Shown here in pieces: positions 44,790 to 54,442 of a stretch of 64,000 nt of DNA. Below the pieces are notes generated by a model. The model had not been told where the DNA came from. It ran no database searches and saw only the letters and a list, made by a program, of their open reading frames with translations. The position numbers and the translations under genes were made by a program. How positions within the stretch are numbered: the first letter of the stretch is position 1; every line of letters starts with the position of its first letter. The DNA is from Ensifer sp. USDA 6670 (GTDB lineage Bacteria > Pseudomonadota > Alphaproteobacteria > Rhizobiales > Rhizobiaceae). The stretch lies in NCBI GenBank assembly GCA_000421085.1, contig ATWE01000004.1, positions 323,218 to 387,217 on the forward strand. The letters are read 5' to 3'.

Positions 44790-46355
44790 ATGGCCGTTTC
44801 CACCCCCGCTCCCGTCGACCTTTCCGCAGCCCTGATGCTGGACCCGGCGTCGGCCGTCGAATGGCTCGTCGTTCTGCCCGTCGCCTGGTGTCTGGCCGTC
44901 GGCGCGCTCTTGGTGATGCTTCGTCGCTGGTCCGGCCTCCAGCCCGCGATAGCGCTTGCGAGCCTGACCGTGCTGGTGTTGATCGACGTGGCGCTGCTCG
45001 ATCACGTCGCAAGAAACGGGCCGACGACCATGGTGATGGGCCGCTGGCTGCCGCCGTTCGGTATCGCCTTCACGGTCGACCTGACCGGTGCGCTCTTTGC
45101 GCTGGTGGCAGCCTTGGTCGCTCTTGCCGCCGGCATCTTTTCGCTGGCCGATATCAACGACAGCGGCCGGCGCTATGGTTTCTATCCGCTGCTGATGCTG
45201 CTGATGGCCGGCGTTTCGGGAGCGTTCCTCACAGGGGATATCTTCAACCTCTATGTCTGGTTCGAGGTCCTGCTGATTTCGTCGTTCGGGCTTCTAGTCC
45301 TCGGCTCCGAGCGCGGGCAGATCGACGGGACGGTGAAGTACGGCTTTTTGAACCTGGTCGCAACGACGCTGTTCCTCGTCGCTACCGGCTTCCTCTACGC
45401 CGTGTTCGGCACGCTCAATATGGCCGACATCGCGCGCAAGGCCGACGATCTGCGCGTCAATGCGCCGTTGATGACTTTGGTCGGACTCTATGTTCTTGCT
45501 TTCGGCATGAAGGCGGCCGCATTTCCTTTGAACTTCTGGCTGCCTGCTTCCTATCATACCCCTCGCGTCGTCGTGTCGGCGCTCTTTGCCGGCCTGCTCA
45601 CCAAGGTGGGTATTTATGCGTTGATCCGGGTGACGGTCATGCTCTTCCCGATCGAAAGGGAGGAATTGAGCTTCGTCCTGGCGCTCGTCGGTGCCCTGAC
45701 GATGATGGTCGGCGTTCTCGGGGCGCTCGCGCAAACGGATTTTCGTCGCATTCTCGGTTACCTCGTCGTTTCGGGCATCGGCTCGATGCTTGCGGGCATA
45801 GCGATCGGCGGACCGGGCGGCATCGGCGGCGCGATCTTCTATGCGCTTCATTCGATGCTGGTGATGACGGGCCTTTATTTCGCCTCTGGGATCGCCATGC
45901 GCCTCGGTGCGGACAGCTCGATCGCAACGCTCGCGGGCCTTTACCGCAAGCATGCGGGGTTTGCGGCGTTGACCTTGATGCTGTGCTTCGCAGTTTCGGG
46001 CCTACCGCCCTTTTCCGGCTTCTGGCCGAAGGTCATGCTGGTGAAGGCGGCCATCGATATCGGCGCCTGGTGGCTTGCCGCCGCGCTCCTTCTCGTCGGC
46101 TTCTTCACAATGATTGCCACCGGCCGCCTTTTCCTCCTGGCCTATTGGCGAGACAGCGCAATCCCCCAAGCGGCCGACGGCCCCGCCCGCCTGTCCGCGG
46201 CGGCCTTGGGTCCGCTTGCAGCACTTACGCTTCTGGCGCTTGCGCTCGGCCTCTATCCCGAACCGCTGCTTGCGATGATCCAGAGCGCTGCAGCCGGTCT
46301 TGCGGAGCCGTCCGCTTACCTGAATTCAGTCTTTCCCGCAGGAGGTCCGCAATGA
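44790..46355 (+). CDS. mrpD: Mrp antiporter subunit D
   Basis: A 521-residue NuoM/N-like subunit with about 14 helices. FNLYVWFEVLLISSFGLLVL holds the conserved Glu, and FPLNFWLPASYHTPRVVVSA and LLTKVGIYALIR hold the Lys region. Length matches family members. Overlaps mrpE by ATGA (46352-46355). Confidence 0.93.
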   Translation: MAVSTPAPVDLSAALMLDPASAVEWLVVLPVAWCLAVGALLVMLRRWSGLQPAIALASLTVLVLIDVALLDHVARNGPTTMVMGRWLPPFGIAFTVDLTGALFALVAALVALAAGIFSLADINDSGRRYGFYPLLMLLMAGVSGAFLTGDIFNLYVWFEVLLISSFGLLVLGSERGQIDGTVKYGFLNLVATTLFLVATGFLYAVFGTLNMADIARKADDLRVNAPLMTLVGLYVLAFGMKAAAFPLNFWLPASYHTPRVVVSALFAGLLTKVGIYALIRVTVMLFPIEREELSFVLALVGALTMMVGVLGALAQTDFRRILGYLVVSGIGSMLAGIAIGGPGGIGGAIFYALHSMLVMTGLYFASGIAMRLGADSSIATLAGLYRKHAGFAALTLMLCFAVSGLPPFSGFWPKVMLVKAAIDIGAWWLAAALLLVGFFTMIATGRLFLLAYWRDSAIPQAADGPARLSAAALGPLAALTLLALALGLYPEPLLAMIQSAAAGLAEPSAYLNSVFPAGGPQ

Positions 46356-46828
46356 AATTCCTGCTGACCAACCTGGTCTTTACGCTTGTCTGGGGGGCAA
46401 TCAGCGCCAGCTTCACGCCCGCGAACCTCCTGCTGGGCTTCGCAGCCGGCGCCTTGTCGCTCTGGTTGATCCGGCGTGAGCTGCGCCCCGTGGCTTACCC
46501 GCTGAGACCGTTGCGGCTCCTGCTGCTCGCATCGTTGTTTTTCAAGGAGCTCGCGATTTCCGCAACGAAGGTCGCGGTTCTGGTTCTCCGCTCGAACATG
46601 GCGCTGAAGCCCGGCATTTTTGCCTATCCGCTCGCGCTCAGGAGTGACTTCGAGATAACGCTGCTCGCCAATCTGATCACACTTACGCCGGGTACGCTGT
46701 CGGTGGATGTTTCCGACGATCGCAGGACCCTCTACGTCCATGCGCTCGATTGCGCCGATCCGGGAGCTTTGCGGCGAGACATAGCCAACGGCTTCGAGCG
46801 TCGAATTCGGGAGGCCTTCGAACGATGA
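46352..46828 (+). CDS. mrpE: Mrp antiporter subunit E
   Basis: A 158-residue subunit with two or three N-terminal helices ([35 protein letters not shown]) and a soluble C-terminus containing [20 protein letters not shown], the family signature. It overlaps mrpD and mrpF by 4 bp at each end. Confidence 0.92.
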   Translation: MKFLLTNLVFTLVWGAISASFTPANLLLGFAAGALSLWLIRRELRPVAYPLRPLRLLLLASLFFKELAISATKVAVLVLRSNMALKPGIFAYPLALRSDFEITLLANLITLTPGTLSVDVSDDRRTLYVHALDCADPGALRRDIANGFERRIREAFER

Positions 46829-47211
46829 CGCCCGCTGCAGTCCTGAGCGCAGCGTCCGGTGTGGCGCTCGTGCTTCTCTCTCTCGCGCTGCTGCTGACGG
46901 TGCTGCGCATCATTCGCGGGCCGACGCTTCCGGACCGGGTGCTGGGCCTCGATATGCTGGTGGCGATTGCGATCGGCCTGATCGCGGTGATCGCCGTGAG
47001 GACCGGCTTCTATCTCTACATCGATATCGCGATCGCCCTCGGGCTCGTCGGCTTTCTTGCGACCGTCGCTTTCGCCCGCTTCATCCTGGCGCGCGGTCTC
47101 TCGCCGGAGCGCAGGGCGCCGGGCGCAACGGAGATGCCCCAGGCAAAGCCCTCGTCGACGCGTCCGCGCGCGGGACAGGCCGGGCGCCGCAAACGCAAGG
47201 GAGCGCGTTGA
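46825..47211 (+). CDS. mrpF: Mrp antiporter subunit F
   Basis: A 128-residue subunit with three helices; [20 protein letters not shown] is the diagnostic segment (about residues 26-45), with the conserved Asp. The Lys/Arg-rich tail ([19 protein letters not shown]) is longer than in typical MrpF (about 90 residues). Confidence 0.9.
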   Translation: MTPAAVLSAASGVALVLLSLALLLTVLRIIRGPTLPDRVLGLDMLVAIAIGLIAVIAVRTGFYLYIDIAIALGLVGFLATVAFARFILARGLSPERRAPGATEMPQAKPSSTRPRAGQAGRRKRKGAR

Positions 47212-47561
47212 TGGCTCTGCAAATCATTGCCTATGTTGTTGCGCTGATCATGGTTGTCGGCGCCTGCTTCTCGGTGCTTGCCGCGGTTGGTCTCGTCCGC
47301 TTCCCCGACCTTTACACCCGCATGCACGCGGCCTCGAAAGCCGGTACCGTCGGTTCGGGTCTGCTGCTCTTTGCGGCCGGGCTGCATTCGCTCGATGCCG
47401 CTGTCTTCGTGCGGGCACTTGCGGGATTTGTCTTCTTCGTGCTGACGGCACCGATCTCGGCCCATTTATTGGCAAAAGCCGCGCATCAAGCGGGCTACAG
47501 GATGTCAAAACGATCCGTGATAGATCAGCTTCCCCATAAGGAAGAGGCGCGCCGTCATTGA
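47211..47561 (+). CDS. mrpG: Mrp antiporter subunit G
   Basis: A 116-residue subunit with three helices. [20 protein letters not shown] is the family signature and [16 protein letters not shown] follows. It overlaps mrpF by 1 nt (TGATG), which fixes the ATG at 47211. Last gene of the mrp operon. Confidence 0.92.
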   Translation: MALQIIAYVVALIMVVGACFSVLAAVGLVRFPDLYTRMHAASKAGTVGSGLLLFAAGLHSLDAAVFVRALAGFVFFVLTAPISAHLLAKAAHQAGYRMSKRSVIDQLPHKEEARRH

Positions 47562-47966
47562 CCGGCAGCATTTCTGACTCTGTATTTGAGGACAATTTTC
47601 CCGAGCGTGACAATTTTAGCAACTCGGAATAAAGTTGCTGCAGGCCGATAAATTTATGTTTGGACTTTTGGCCGATCAGTGTTAATGCAGTAAATGCAAA
47701 GTGTCGTCGTGGAAAATACTTTAAATTGAAATTCCAGCCTGAGTTGTGATGCTTGTCCGTTGCTTTGAGGTGTCGGCCGATTTGGCGCCTTGGTGACGGA
47801 TCTTGCCTCTCGCAATTCGAGCCTTGATGCTGCGGCAGAACCGCAGTCTCCATTGCGAGATAGCGGTCGGTTCCGAGGCGGCAAGCGCTGATCGACGGCA
47901 TTTTGTACATCCTCCCCCTGAAACTCTGTTTCAGGTTTCGTCGCTGGATTCCGATAGGAGAAAGAA
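47562..47966. other. 405-bp AT-richer intergenic region upstream of mucR
   Basis: No convincing gene. It is AT-richer than its surroundings (47570-47760). MucR/Ros proteins bind AT-rich DNA and repress their own genes, so an autoregulatory binding region is likely here. A small hairpin (CCTGAAA/TTTCAGG, 47917-47935) lies 31 bp upstream of the mucR start. No ORF with a good start is present. Confidence 0.5.
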
Positions 47967-48398
47967 ATGACAGAGACTTCGCTCGGTACGAGCAATGAAC
48001 TCCTGGTTGAGCTTACGGCGGAGATCGTTGCCGCCTATGTAAGCAACCACGTGGTTCCGGTTGCCGAGCTGCCGACGCTCATAGCCGACGTGCATTCGGC
48101 TCTCAACAACACCACGGCTCCTGCGCCGGTGGTCGTCCCGGTGGAAAAGCCGAAGCCTGCGGTTTCGGTCCGAAAGTCGGTGCAGGACGACCAGATCACA
48201 TGTCTCGAATGCGGCGGCACCTTCAAGTCGTTGAAGCGGCATCTGATGACGCACCACAACCTTTCGCCGGAAGAATACCGCGACAAGTGGGATTTGCCCG
48301 CGGATTATCCGATGGTCGCACCGGCCTACGCGGAGGCGCGCTCGCGGCTCGCCAAGGAAATGGGTCTCGGACAGCGTCGGAAGCGTCGCGGCAAGTGA
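47967..48398 (+). CDS. mucR: MucR, Ros/MucR zinc-finger regulator
   Basis: A 143-residue regulator of exopolysaccharide, motility and symbiosis genes. The zinc finger is [19 protein letters not shown] (about residues 79-97), followed by [20 protein letters not shown], the Ros/MucR signature. The basic tail RRKRRGK helps DNA binding. The ATG follows AGGAGAAAGAA. S. meliloti MucR1 is 143 residues, the same length (recalled). It follows the mrp operon and is separately transcribed. Confidence 0.95.
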   Translation: MTETSLGTSNELLVELTAEIVAAYVSNHVVPVAELPTLIADVHSALNNTTAPAPVVVPVEKPKPAVSVRKSVQDDQITCLECGGTFKSLKRHLMTHHNLSPEEYRDKWDLPADYPMVAPAYAEARSRLAKEMGLGQRRKRRGK

Positions 48399-48458
48399 TC
48401 CGGGCGCCCCACGGGGCATCGGGAACGCGCAAGCGAGCACCTGAGTTGTGTCATGAAG

Positions 48459-48484
48459 GCCGGCCGGTTCAGGCCGGCTTTTTT
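48459..48484 (+). terminator. Rho-independent terminator of mucR
   Basis: GCCGGCC and GGCCGGC form the stem with loop GGTTCA, followed by six T. It lies 60 bp after the mucR stop. Confidence 0.9.
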
Positions 48485-48543
48485 GGATGTTTCAGTATTT
48501 CATTGAAAAACTGACACACTGCCTCCCCTAACTCTTTGGCCTG

Positions 48544-48966
48544 TCAGGCGGGCAGGCGCCCTTCGGCTTCGCTCTTGATACGCCGGATCATCGATCGCAG
48601 GCCGTTCGCGCGTTGCGAGGAAAGATGTTCGATGAGGCCAATCTTGCCGAAGATGTCGAGAGCGTCGATTCCGGTAATTTCCGAAGCACGCTTGCCGGAG
48701 AAGATGGCGAGGACGATCGCCACGAGGCCGCGCACGATATGCGCATCCGACTCTCCCTCGAAGGTGAGGAGCGGGTCTTCAGTATCGCCGGTCGCATGGG
48801 TCACGAGCCAGACCTGGCTGGCACAGCCTTGAACCTTGTTCTCGCTCGTCCTCGAGGCTTCCGGCATCTCGGGCAGGTCTTTGCCAAGTTCGATCACATA
48901 GCGGTAGCGATCTTCCCATTCGTCGAGAAATGCAAAGTCGTCGATGATCTGGTCAAGTGAAGTCAT
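48544..48966 (-). CDS. sufE: SufE, cysteine desulfurase sulfur acceptor
   Basis: A 140-residue protein. The acceptor Cys is in ENKVQGCASQVWLV (about residue 49), and YRYVIELGKDLPEMPE precedes it, as in SufE. It takes sulfur from SufS for iron-sulfur cluster assembly. The ATG at 48966 starts the homologous region. Confidence 0.92.
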   Translation of the reverse strand: MTSLDQIIDDFAFLDEWEDRYRYVIELGKDLPEMPEASRTSENKVQGCASQVWLVTHATGDTEDPLLTFEGESDAHIVRGLVAIVLAIFSGKRASEITGIDALDIFGKIGLIEHLSSQRANGLRSMIRRIKSEAEGRLPA

Positions 48967-49149
48967 GCTCGGTCCGGCTTTCGGCGCCCGCTGCGTAGCG
49001 CAGTCAGCGTGCAAGGCGACTGCTTCAACCGCCTTTCGGGCGCATCCTTTCACCTTCATATAGGAGACGCGGGCCGCAAAGAGAACAGGCAATCGCGTTT
49101 CCACGCTGCCACGCCCGAACGATCGGTCTTGCCTTGGTCGCGGCAGGAG

Positions 49150-49587
49150 TTACTTCCCGGAAGCCGGACCGGGATCGAGGCGGTGTTCGGGAACCGGCAT
49201 ACGCTTGAAGGCGGGCTCGGCCTTCTCCGTCGCTTCCGCCGAAGGGACACTTTCTGCCGGTGCGACGGTACCGGTCATGACCTTGACGTCAGGAGCGGCG
49301 GCGTCGCCTTCCGCGAACTGTGTGTTGAGAAACTCATAGGCGATCCGAGCGCCTTCGCGCGCGCGATGTCCAAGGGCGACGAAAGTCTCCGCACCCTTCT
49401 CGCAGACGTCCGGCTTCTCTACGCAGATAGCGCTTATATATTCGAAGGCTTCGTTCGCGGCAGAGAAAGTGCCGCCGATCTCCATCTTCGGACCATGCTC
49501 GAGCTTCTCGCTGCTCGACGGATCGAGAAACGGCAGCAGCACCAGCACCAGCGAGAACCAGAACGTCGCCTTTACGAGAAACCACAT
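49150..49587 (-). CDS. DUF5330 family protein, exported or membrane-anchored
   Basis: A 145-residue protein with one N-terminal hydrophobic helix (LVKATFWFSLVLVLLPFL) and two Cys (SAICVEKPDVCEKG) that could form a disulfide outside the cytoplasm. This matches the DUF5330 family of Rhizobiales. The C-terminal half is Pro/Ala rich. Function unknown. Confidence 0.75.
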   Translation of the reverse strand: MWFLVKATFWFSLVLVLLPFLDPSSSEKLEHGPKMEIGGTFSAANEAFEYISAICVEKPDVCEKGAETFVALGHRAREGARIAYEFLNTQFAEGDAAAPDVKVMTGTVAPAESVPSAEATEKAEPAFKRMPVPEHRLDPGPASGK

Positions 49588-50083
49588 CTTGCGCCATCCT
49601 CTTTTGCCTTCGGCTCCGGCCGTGGTGTTTACGCTTCGAAACTAGCGGGGGAATCACAAGGCCGCTTTTCCAGAAACAACGGTATTTGCTTCAAATTTTA
49701 TTGAAATGCAGGCTTGGCATGTTCATGCGGACGCTTTTCCCTTGCATTTTAGCGATCGTCGTTAACGCTCGTGGCGCCGGTCTCAGCCTCAAGCCCCGCG
49801 TTCCCGGCACCGGCCGTGTCGATACCTGCCCAAATCGTTAATGCCCACCGAAAAATCCACGAAAATCCGCCGCTTACGCACCATTAACCACATCTGACGA
49901 TGCTCGCGCGGATTGCCTCAAATCGGGAATTTTCGGCCACCCCGGGCGCCCCCGCAGAGCGGCCGTTTATCCTTTCATTAAGTCGGGGGTGCGAGATTCG
50001 GGTCATCACGAGGCGGTCGCCCGCGACGACGCGGAACGGTCCGAAAATGCCTCGCAAGAACGACAAATTCGACAGGGCAAGGC
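49588..50083. other. Roughly 500-bp intergenic region before the histidine kinase
   Basis: No convincing gene. Short ORFs here lack plausible starts or homology. It contains ATTAACCA near 49883, reminiscent of a half CtrA site, but no second half is found at the right spacing. It probably holds the kinase promoter. Confidence 0.4.
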
Positions 50084-51679
50084 GTGAGTTTATTGCGTGA
50101 CATGGCTGGCAGATGGACATCCCTTGTGGATGAAGCGGCCGCACCTTGGCTGCCGCGCGGCGGCCTGGGCTTAGCAATTGCGCGTCACGACTTCAGACGC
50201 CTGCGTGCCGTCGCTGCCGTATCCTTGACCGCGCTGCCGATCGTCCCTCTCGCGCTGACGCTGGCATTGCCCGTATCCGCCGCCCTGCCGGCGGGAGCGG
50301 CGCTCTGGGCCTCGGCGTCCTTGTTGGCCGCGGCTGCAGCCATTGGCGGCGCCCGCGATTTTCCGACGGCCGGCGAGGTGGAATCCGCGCCTGCACCGGA
50401 ACTGCGCGATCTCAATACGGCATATAATCTCTTTGCGGGGTTGGTGACCGTCCACGATACCCGGGGACACGTCCTGTCCGTCCACGGTCGTGACGCGAGT
50501 GAGTATCTGAAACTGATGCGTGATCCGCATGGGCGCGGCTTCATCGAGCAGATCCACGTGTCGGATCGTATCGCCTTCCTGAGAGCGATTGATTCGCTGC
50601 GCCTGGACAGCGAGCGCTCTGCCGTGGACATCCGTCTCGAACGGACGTCGGCGGATGGCCCTCAATTCGCACATATCTACTGCGAGATGACGCCGCTTCG
50701 AGACGCTGAAGGAAATCTCCTCGCGATCGTCGCCCAGTCTCGCGATGTCTCCAAAGAGGCGCGTTTGCAGGCGGAGGCGGCCGCCAAGGCAGCACATGCC
50801 GAGTCGGCCAACGATGCCAAAACGCGGTTCCTTGCCGCTGTCAGCCATGAATTGCGCACGCCGCTCAATGCCATCCTCGGCTTTTCGGACGTGCTTGCAG
50901 GCGAGTATTTCGGAAAGCTCGAAAACGATCGCCAGCGCGAATACGTGTCGCTGATCCATCAGTCCGGTACGCATCTTCTCTCGGTGGTCAACACGATGCT
51001 CGATATGAGCAAGATCGAAGCGGGCCGTTACGAGCTTCTCCTCGAGCCGTTCCGTGTTGCCGAGGCGATCGCCGCCTGCGAGGCCATGCTGTCGCACCAG
51101 GCGCGCGAAAAAGGCGTGCGGCTGACGAGCCGCGTCACCCGTTCCGTCGGCGAAATCAACGCAGACCAGCGCGCCTTCCAGCAAATCCTCATCAATCTCA
51201 TCGGCAACGCCATCAAGTTTACCGACCGCGGCGGACTTGTCACGGTGGATGCCGCGCTTGAAGGCAACATGCTAAAGCTAACGGTCAGCGACACCGGAAT
51301 CGGTATCGCCCCGGACAAGCTGCAAATGCTCGGCCAACCTTTCGTCCAGATTCAGAATGACTATACCCGCCGCTACGAGGGTACCGGACTCGGCCTGTCG
51401 CTGGTCAAGGGACTCGCTGAACTGCATGGCGGCGATGTTTCGATCCGCAGCGCCGAAGGGGAGGGTACCGTTATCGTCGTAACCATTCCAAGCGACGCCT
51501 CCGGCGCGGCCGAAAGGGAGTGCGCGGACGCGCCCGTCACAGTGGAGTTCCCGCCGCGATTGAAGCAGCACGCAGAGGTAAGGAGCGAAGCCGGAGTGCC
51601 GGCGCTGTCCGAGGCTCTCCACACCGGAAAAATTGGCAGGGAAGGGGGACATGGCGCCGCGCAAGCGAAAACAGCCTGA
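50084..51679 (+). CDS. Histidine kinase, DivJ/PdhS-like
   Basis: A 531-residue kinase. Two hydrophobic helices (about 42-62 and 65-90) anchor it, a PAS-like domain follows (about 110-225), then the His box SHELRTPLNAILGFSDVLAG with EYFGKLENDRQREYV, the N box QILINLIGNAIKFTDRGG and G boxes VSDTGIGIAPDKLQMLGQPF and EGTGLGLSLVKGLAELHGG. The His and ATPase boxes resemble the DivJ/PleC/PdhS group that acts on DivK and CtrA in cell-cycle control (inference). The GTG at 50084 follows AGGGCAAGGC; ATG at 50102 is the alternative. Confidence 0.87.
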   Translation: MSLLRDMAGRWTSLVDEAAAPWLPRGGLGLAIARHDFRRLRAVAAVSLTALPIVPLALTLALPVSAALPAGAALWASASLLAAAAAIGGARDFPTAGEVESAPAPELRDLNTAYNLFAGLVTVHDTRGHVLSVHGRDASEYLKLMRDPHGRGFIEQIHVSDRIAFLRAIDSLRLDSERSAVDIRLERTSADGPQFAHIYCEMTPLRDAEGNLLAIVAQSRDVSKEARLQAEAAAKAAHAESANDAKTRFLAAVSHELRTPLNAILGFSDVLAGEYFGKLENDRQREYVSLIHQSGTHLLSVVNTMLDMSKIEAGRYELLLEPFRVAEAIAACEAMLSHQAREKGVRLTSRVTRSVGEINADQRAFQQILINLIGNAIKFTDRGGLVTVDAALEGNMLKLTVSDTGIGIAPDKLQMLGQPFVQIQNDYTRRYEGTGLGLSLVKGLAELHGGDVSIRSAEGEGTVIVVTIPSDASGAAERECADAPVTVEFPPRLKQHAEVRSEAGVPALSEALHTGKIGREGGHGAAQAKTA

Positions 51680-52604
51680 GCGCAAGCGGGCGGCGCGGCG
51701 CGGAGCGGGTCTGGCTTTGCGCGGACTCGCTGTCGTCGGCCGTGGCCTGGTACTCACCGGTCGCCTGATTTCCCGTCATCCGGTAAGCGCCGGCGGGTCG
51801 GCGATCTTTGCCGTCGTCTTCAGTTTCGTCGCCGCAAACGCCATGTGGTACCAGAACGGTACTCATCCCTCGCCGCTTCTGCGTACCCGCGTGCCCCTCG
51901 TCAGTCCCGAAGTGGCCGACCGCCTTGCGGCCGCCAAAGGCGAGCCGGTCGAGCAGCGCGATGTTACCACCTTCGTCATTGAGCGGGAGGGGGACGCGAA
52001 AGCCGGCGATGCGGCAACGGCCGGGTCCAACGAACGGCACGCGTCGCTTCCGACGCAGGACGTACCGGATGCGCCCGGTGGCACGGTCTCGACGCTGGTT
52101 GCGGACATCCAGAAGGAACTGGCAAGGCTCGGCCTCTACGAAGGAGCGCCGGACGGCCGAAGCGGTCCGAAGACCTCGGCGGCGATCCTCCGCTTCGAAA
52201 AGCAGGCCGGTCGTATGGAGACGGGTGCGTCGAGTGCCGATCTGCTTCAGGCACTGCGCAACGCCGGCGGCTCCCCGCCAGCCGTTGCGACGCCCGCCAA
52301 TCGGCCCTATTCCGACCCGAAGACTGTTCCGGCCGAGGCGGATCCAGTTGCCGCTGCCATCCGCAGCGCCGAGAAGGGCAACGCGCTCGTCCATCGCACG
52401 GAGGTTGCCGTGTCGAGCGAAATGGTGATGAACATCCAGAAAGGGCTGAGCAATCTCGCCTATGCGGATGTCGTCGTCGATGGCGTTGCCGGCGATCAGA
52501 CGCGCGCCGCCATCCGCCATTTCGAAAAACACTATCGTCTTCCTCAGACCGGGGAGCCCAACCCCAAGGTTCTCAAGAAGCTTAAGGAAATCGGAGCCCT
52601 CTGA
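51651..52604 (+). CDS. Membrane protein with two peptidoglycan-binding-like repeats
   Basis: A 317-residue protein with a basic N-terminus (PRKRKQPERKRAARRGAGLA), one hydrophobic helix (about 45-66) and two PGB1-like repeats (DIQKELARLGLYEGAPDGRS, and NIQKGLSNLAYADVVVDGVA with FEKHYRLPQTGEP). It should sit in the inner membrane and touch peptidoglycan. It overlaps the kinase gene by 29 bp, with GAAGGGGGAC before the ATG, so co-translation and a shared process are likely. Confidence 0.8.
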   Translation: MAPRKRKQPERKRAARRGAGLALRGLAVVGRGLVLTGRLISRHPVSAGGSAIFAVVFSFVAANAMWYQNGTHPSPLLRTRVPLVSPEVADRLAAAKGEPVEQRDVTTFVIEREGDAKAGDAATAGSNERHASLPTQDVPDAPGGTVSTLVADIQKELARLGLYEGAPDGRSGPKTSAAILRFEKQAGRMETGASSADLLQALRNAGGSPPAVATPANRPYSDPKTVPAEADPVAAAIRSAEKGNALVHRTEVAVSSEMVMNIQKGLSNLAYADVVVDGVAGDQTRAAIRHFEKHYRLPQTGEPNPKVLKKLKEIGAL

Positions 52605-52690
52605 CGGCCAGCGCAAGAGGCGCAGGTGCGCACCGTGGGCGGTCGGTCGCTCCATTTGCATCTCGCGGGTTGCGCGTGTATCAGCCTTGC

Positions 52691-53026
52691 ATGCGGCTGA
52701 AGTCCCACATTTTCGTCTCCTCGCTTTTGCGGAACGCCTTTGGACGCGGCGGATATGCGGCCGTGCTGCGCAAGGGAGCGGAGGACGCCGGCGCGATCTT
52801 CATCCGGCAGCGCGGACGATCGGGCTACGAGACGCTTTACGCGCCGGCGCCGCAGAATTTCTTCGATGAGGAAGGAGATACGTCGCGCCGCTTCGAGGTG
52901 CGATTGCGAGGCGCCGAGGCCGACGCCGTCGAGCGGGCGCTTTCCTCGGAAATCCGCTTCGACCCGGACTGCTGGATCGTAGAGTTGGAACTCGACGACT
53001 GCAGCGACCTGTTCGATCTGGTTTAG
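52691..53026 (+). CDS. DUF1491 family protein
   Basis: A 111-residue protein starting MRLKSHIFVSSLLRNAFGRG with GAIFIRQRGRSGYETLY and FDPDCWIVELEL, the DUF1491 pattern of alphaproteobacteria. Function unknown. An upstream TTG would add 7 residues. Its stop (TAG, 53024-53026) is the first part of a RIME element. Confidence 0.83.
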   Translation: MRLKSHIFVSSLLRNAFGRGGYAAVLRKGAEDAGAIFIRQRGRSGYETLYAPAPQNFFDEEGDTSRRFEVRLRGAEADAVERALSSEIRFDPDCWIVELELDDCSDLFDLV

Positions 53027-53143
53027 AGCGGGACGAGGAAAAGTGCGTGCGGTTTTCCGCCCGCATCCCGCGTCTCAACTTCTTGGAAGCGATCACGTTC
53101 ATGTTTGAGATCGAGCCGACCCTAAAAGCATCGTGATCTAGAG
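53023..53143. repeat. Full RIME-type rhizobial intergenic element
   Basis: TTTAGAGCGGGACGAGGAAA, then AGTGCGTGCGGTTTTCCGCC, and a second part with GCGATCACGTTCATGTTTGA ending CGTGATCTAGAG. This matches the known rhizobial intergenic mosaic element with its paired inverted ends (recalled). It lies between converging genes and supplies both stop codons (53024-53026 TAG and the minus-strand TAG at 53138-53140). Confidence 0.8.
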
Positions 53144-54175
53144 CTGGCCGAAGCCCCGCTTTGGTTGGATGGCCTTGCTCTGACGCGCAATCGGTTGCGC
53201 CTCGTGCCGGCGCGGATCTGCGGCTCGATTTTCCGCAAGCAGGCTCTCATGTCTTGAGGGCTTCGCCCCGGTTGCATCGGCGCGAAGCCAGGACACCACC
53301 CGTTCGCCGCTCGCCTGCCGGTCGAGACTTCTGATCAGCGCTTCGGCGCGGTTGCCGCCGCCGATTCTTTCGGAAAGATGGGGATAGAGCGCCTCGAGCA
53401 CGCGGCTTTCCTCGTCCGCGGGGAAGGCGAGAGCTGCCAGCGTTGCGGCGAGTTGCTGGCCGGAAACATCGAGCAATATACGGTCGGTGAGCGCACGGCT
53501 TGCTCCGAGCGCGTCTGCCAGGGCCGTGGAGAAGAGCGTCGTTTGGCCATTTCGCGCAAAACGGACGAGCAGCGCGCAATGCAGTTCGCTGATGGGCTGG
53601 ATCAGCAGCGTGCCGTTCTTCTCCTGTGATCCGACGCGCGCCAGCGCCTTGATTTCCGCGCGCAGTTTTTCTTCGCGGTCGGCGGCTGCGGCGGGTGCTT
53701 GAGTCTGCGGGTCGCTCGCCACCGGACGACCGCCGCCGTCGTGAAAGCGTGCGGCGAGGGAAGCTGACTGATGATGCTCGACGAGCGCGTCGATCACCGA
53801 AGGCGAGAGATTTTCCCGACGGGCAATGGCGTTCGCATGGCTCGGCCCCTGTTGGCGAATGATGGAAACGAGCACGCCATCGGAAATCGCCGTCGCACGG
53901 GCGAGGAAGGCGGCGGCAATCGAAATGGGCATATTGCCGATCAGCAGGGCCACCGGCTCCGGCACGTGGGGGCATTGGGATAGCGCCGCCGCCGCCTGCC
54001 GGCGGGCCTCGTTGCTGGAGCCGAGGAAGAGCGGCTCGAACAGCTCGGCAAACTGCTTCATGTCGGACCTGCTTGGAAGCCGAAGGCCCTCGAAGCCGGT
54101 GACGGTCGCCATCAGCACGACGTCCTTCAACCGCCCCGTCTGCGGCCGTTCCAACTCACGAAACCGGTTTGTCAC
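53138..54175 (-). CDS. DUF2336 family protein
   Basis: A 345-residue Ala-rich helical protein with the DUF2336 pattern: RQAAAALSQCPHVPEPVALL, NMPISIAAAFLARATAISDG, and RENLSPSVIDALVEH. The first part looks like HEAT-type helices. No signal peptide. The GTG at 54175 has AGGAT upstream; ATG at 54112 and 54199 are alternatives. The stop lies inside a RIME element. Confidence 0.75.
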   Translation of the reverse strand: MTNRFRELERPQTGRLKDVVLMATVTGFEGLRLPSRSDMKQFAELFEPLFLGSSNEARRQAAAALSQCPHVPEPVALLIGNMPISIAAAFLARATAISDGVLVSIIRQQGPSHANAIARRENLSPSVIDALVEHHQSASLAARFHDGGGRPVASDPQTQAPAAAADREEKLRAEIKALARVGSQEKNGTLLIQPISELHCALLVRFARNGQTTLFSTALADALGASRALTDRILLDVSGQQLAATLAALAFPADEESRVLEALYPHLSERIGGGNRAEALIRSLDRQASGERVVSWLRADATGAKPSRHESLLAENRAADPRRHEAQPIARQSKAIQPKRGFGQL

Positions 54176-54442
54176 GACATATCCTAAAACGCAAAGCATG
54201 ACGGCATTCCGATGGCTCGGAACGACACACGTGTCTAAAACTAGATCGAAATCGTTAGCGCAGCATTAACTATGGACGTTGGGGCTTTATTCAGGCTTGC
54301 GTCATTCTGGTGACGAGCCGCTCCTGCAGCGGCAGGCCGCTTTCCTCAGCCATAAAAAGTCCACAAGCGCTCCTATTTGATCCGGCCGACGGCAAACGCC
54401 GGAAGCGAGTCGGGCTGCGGCCTCTCATTTGGGAGTGGATTT

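Noticed and set aside
44357..46351. Extended alternative frame across mrpC and mrpD
   Set aside because: Reads in the wrong frame through two clear membrane subunits; only the last part is the real mrpE.
49884..50177. 97-codon minus-strand ORF in the gap before the kinase
   Set aside because: Weak start, overlaps the kinase start on the other strand, and no family signature.
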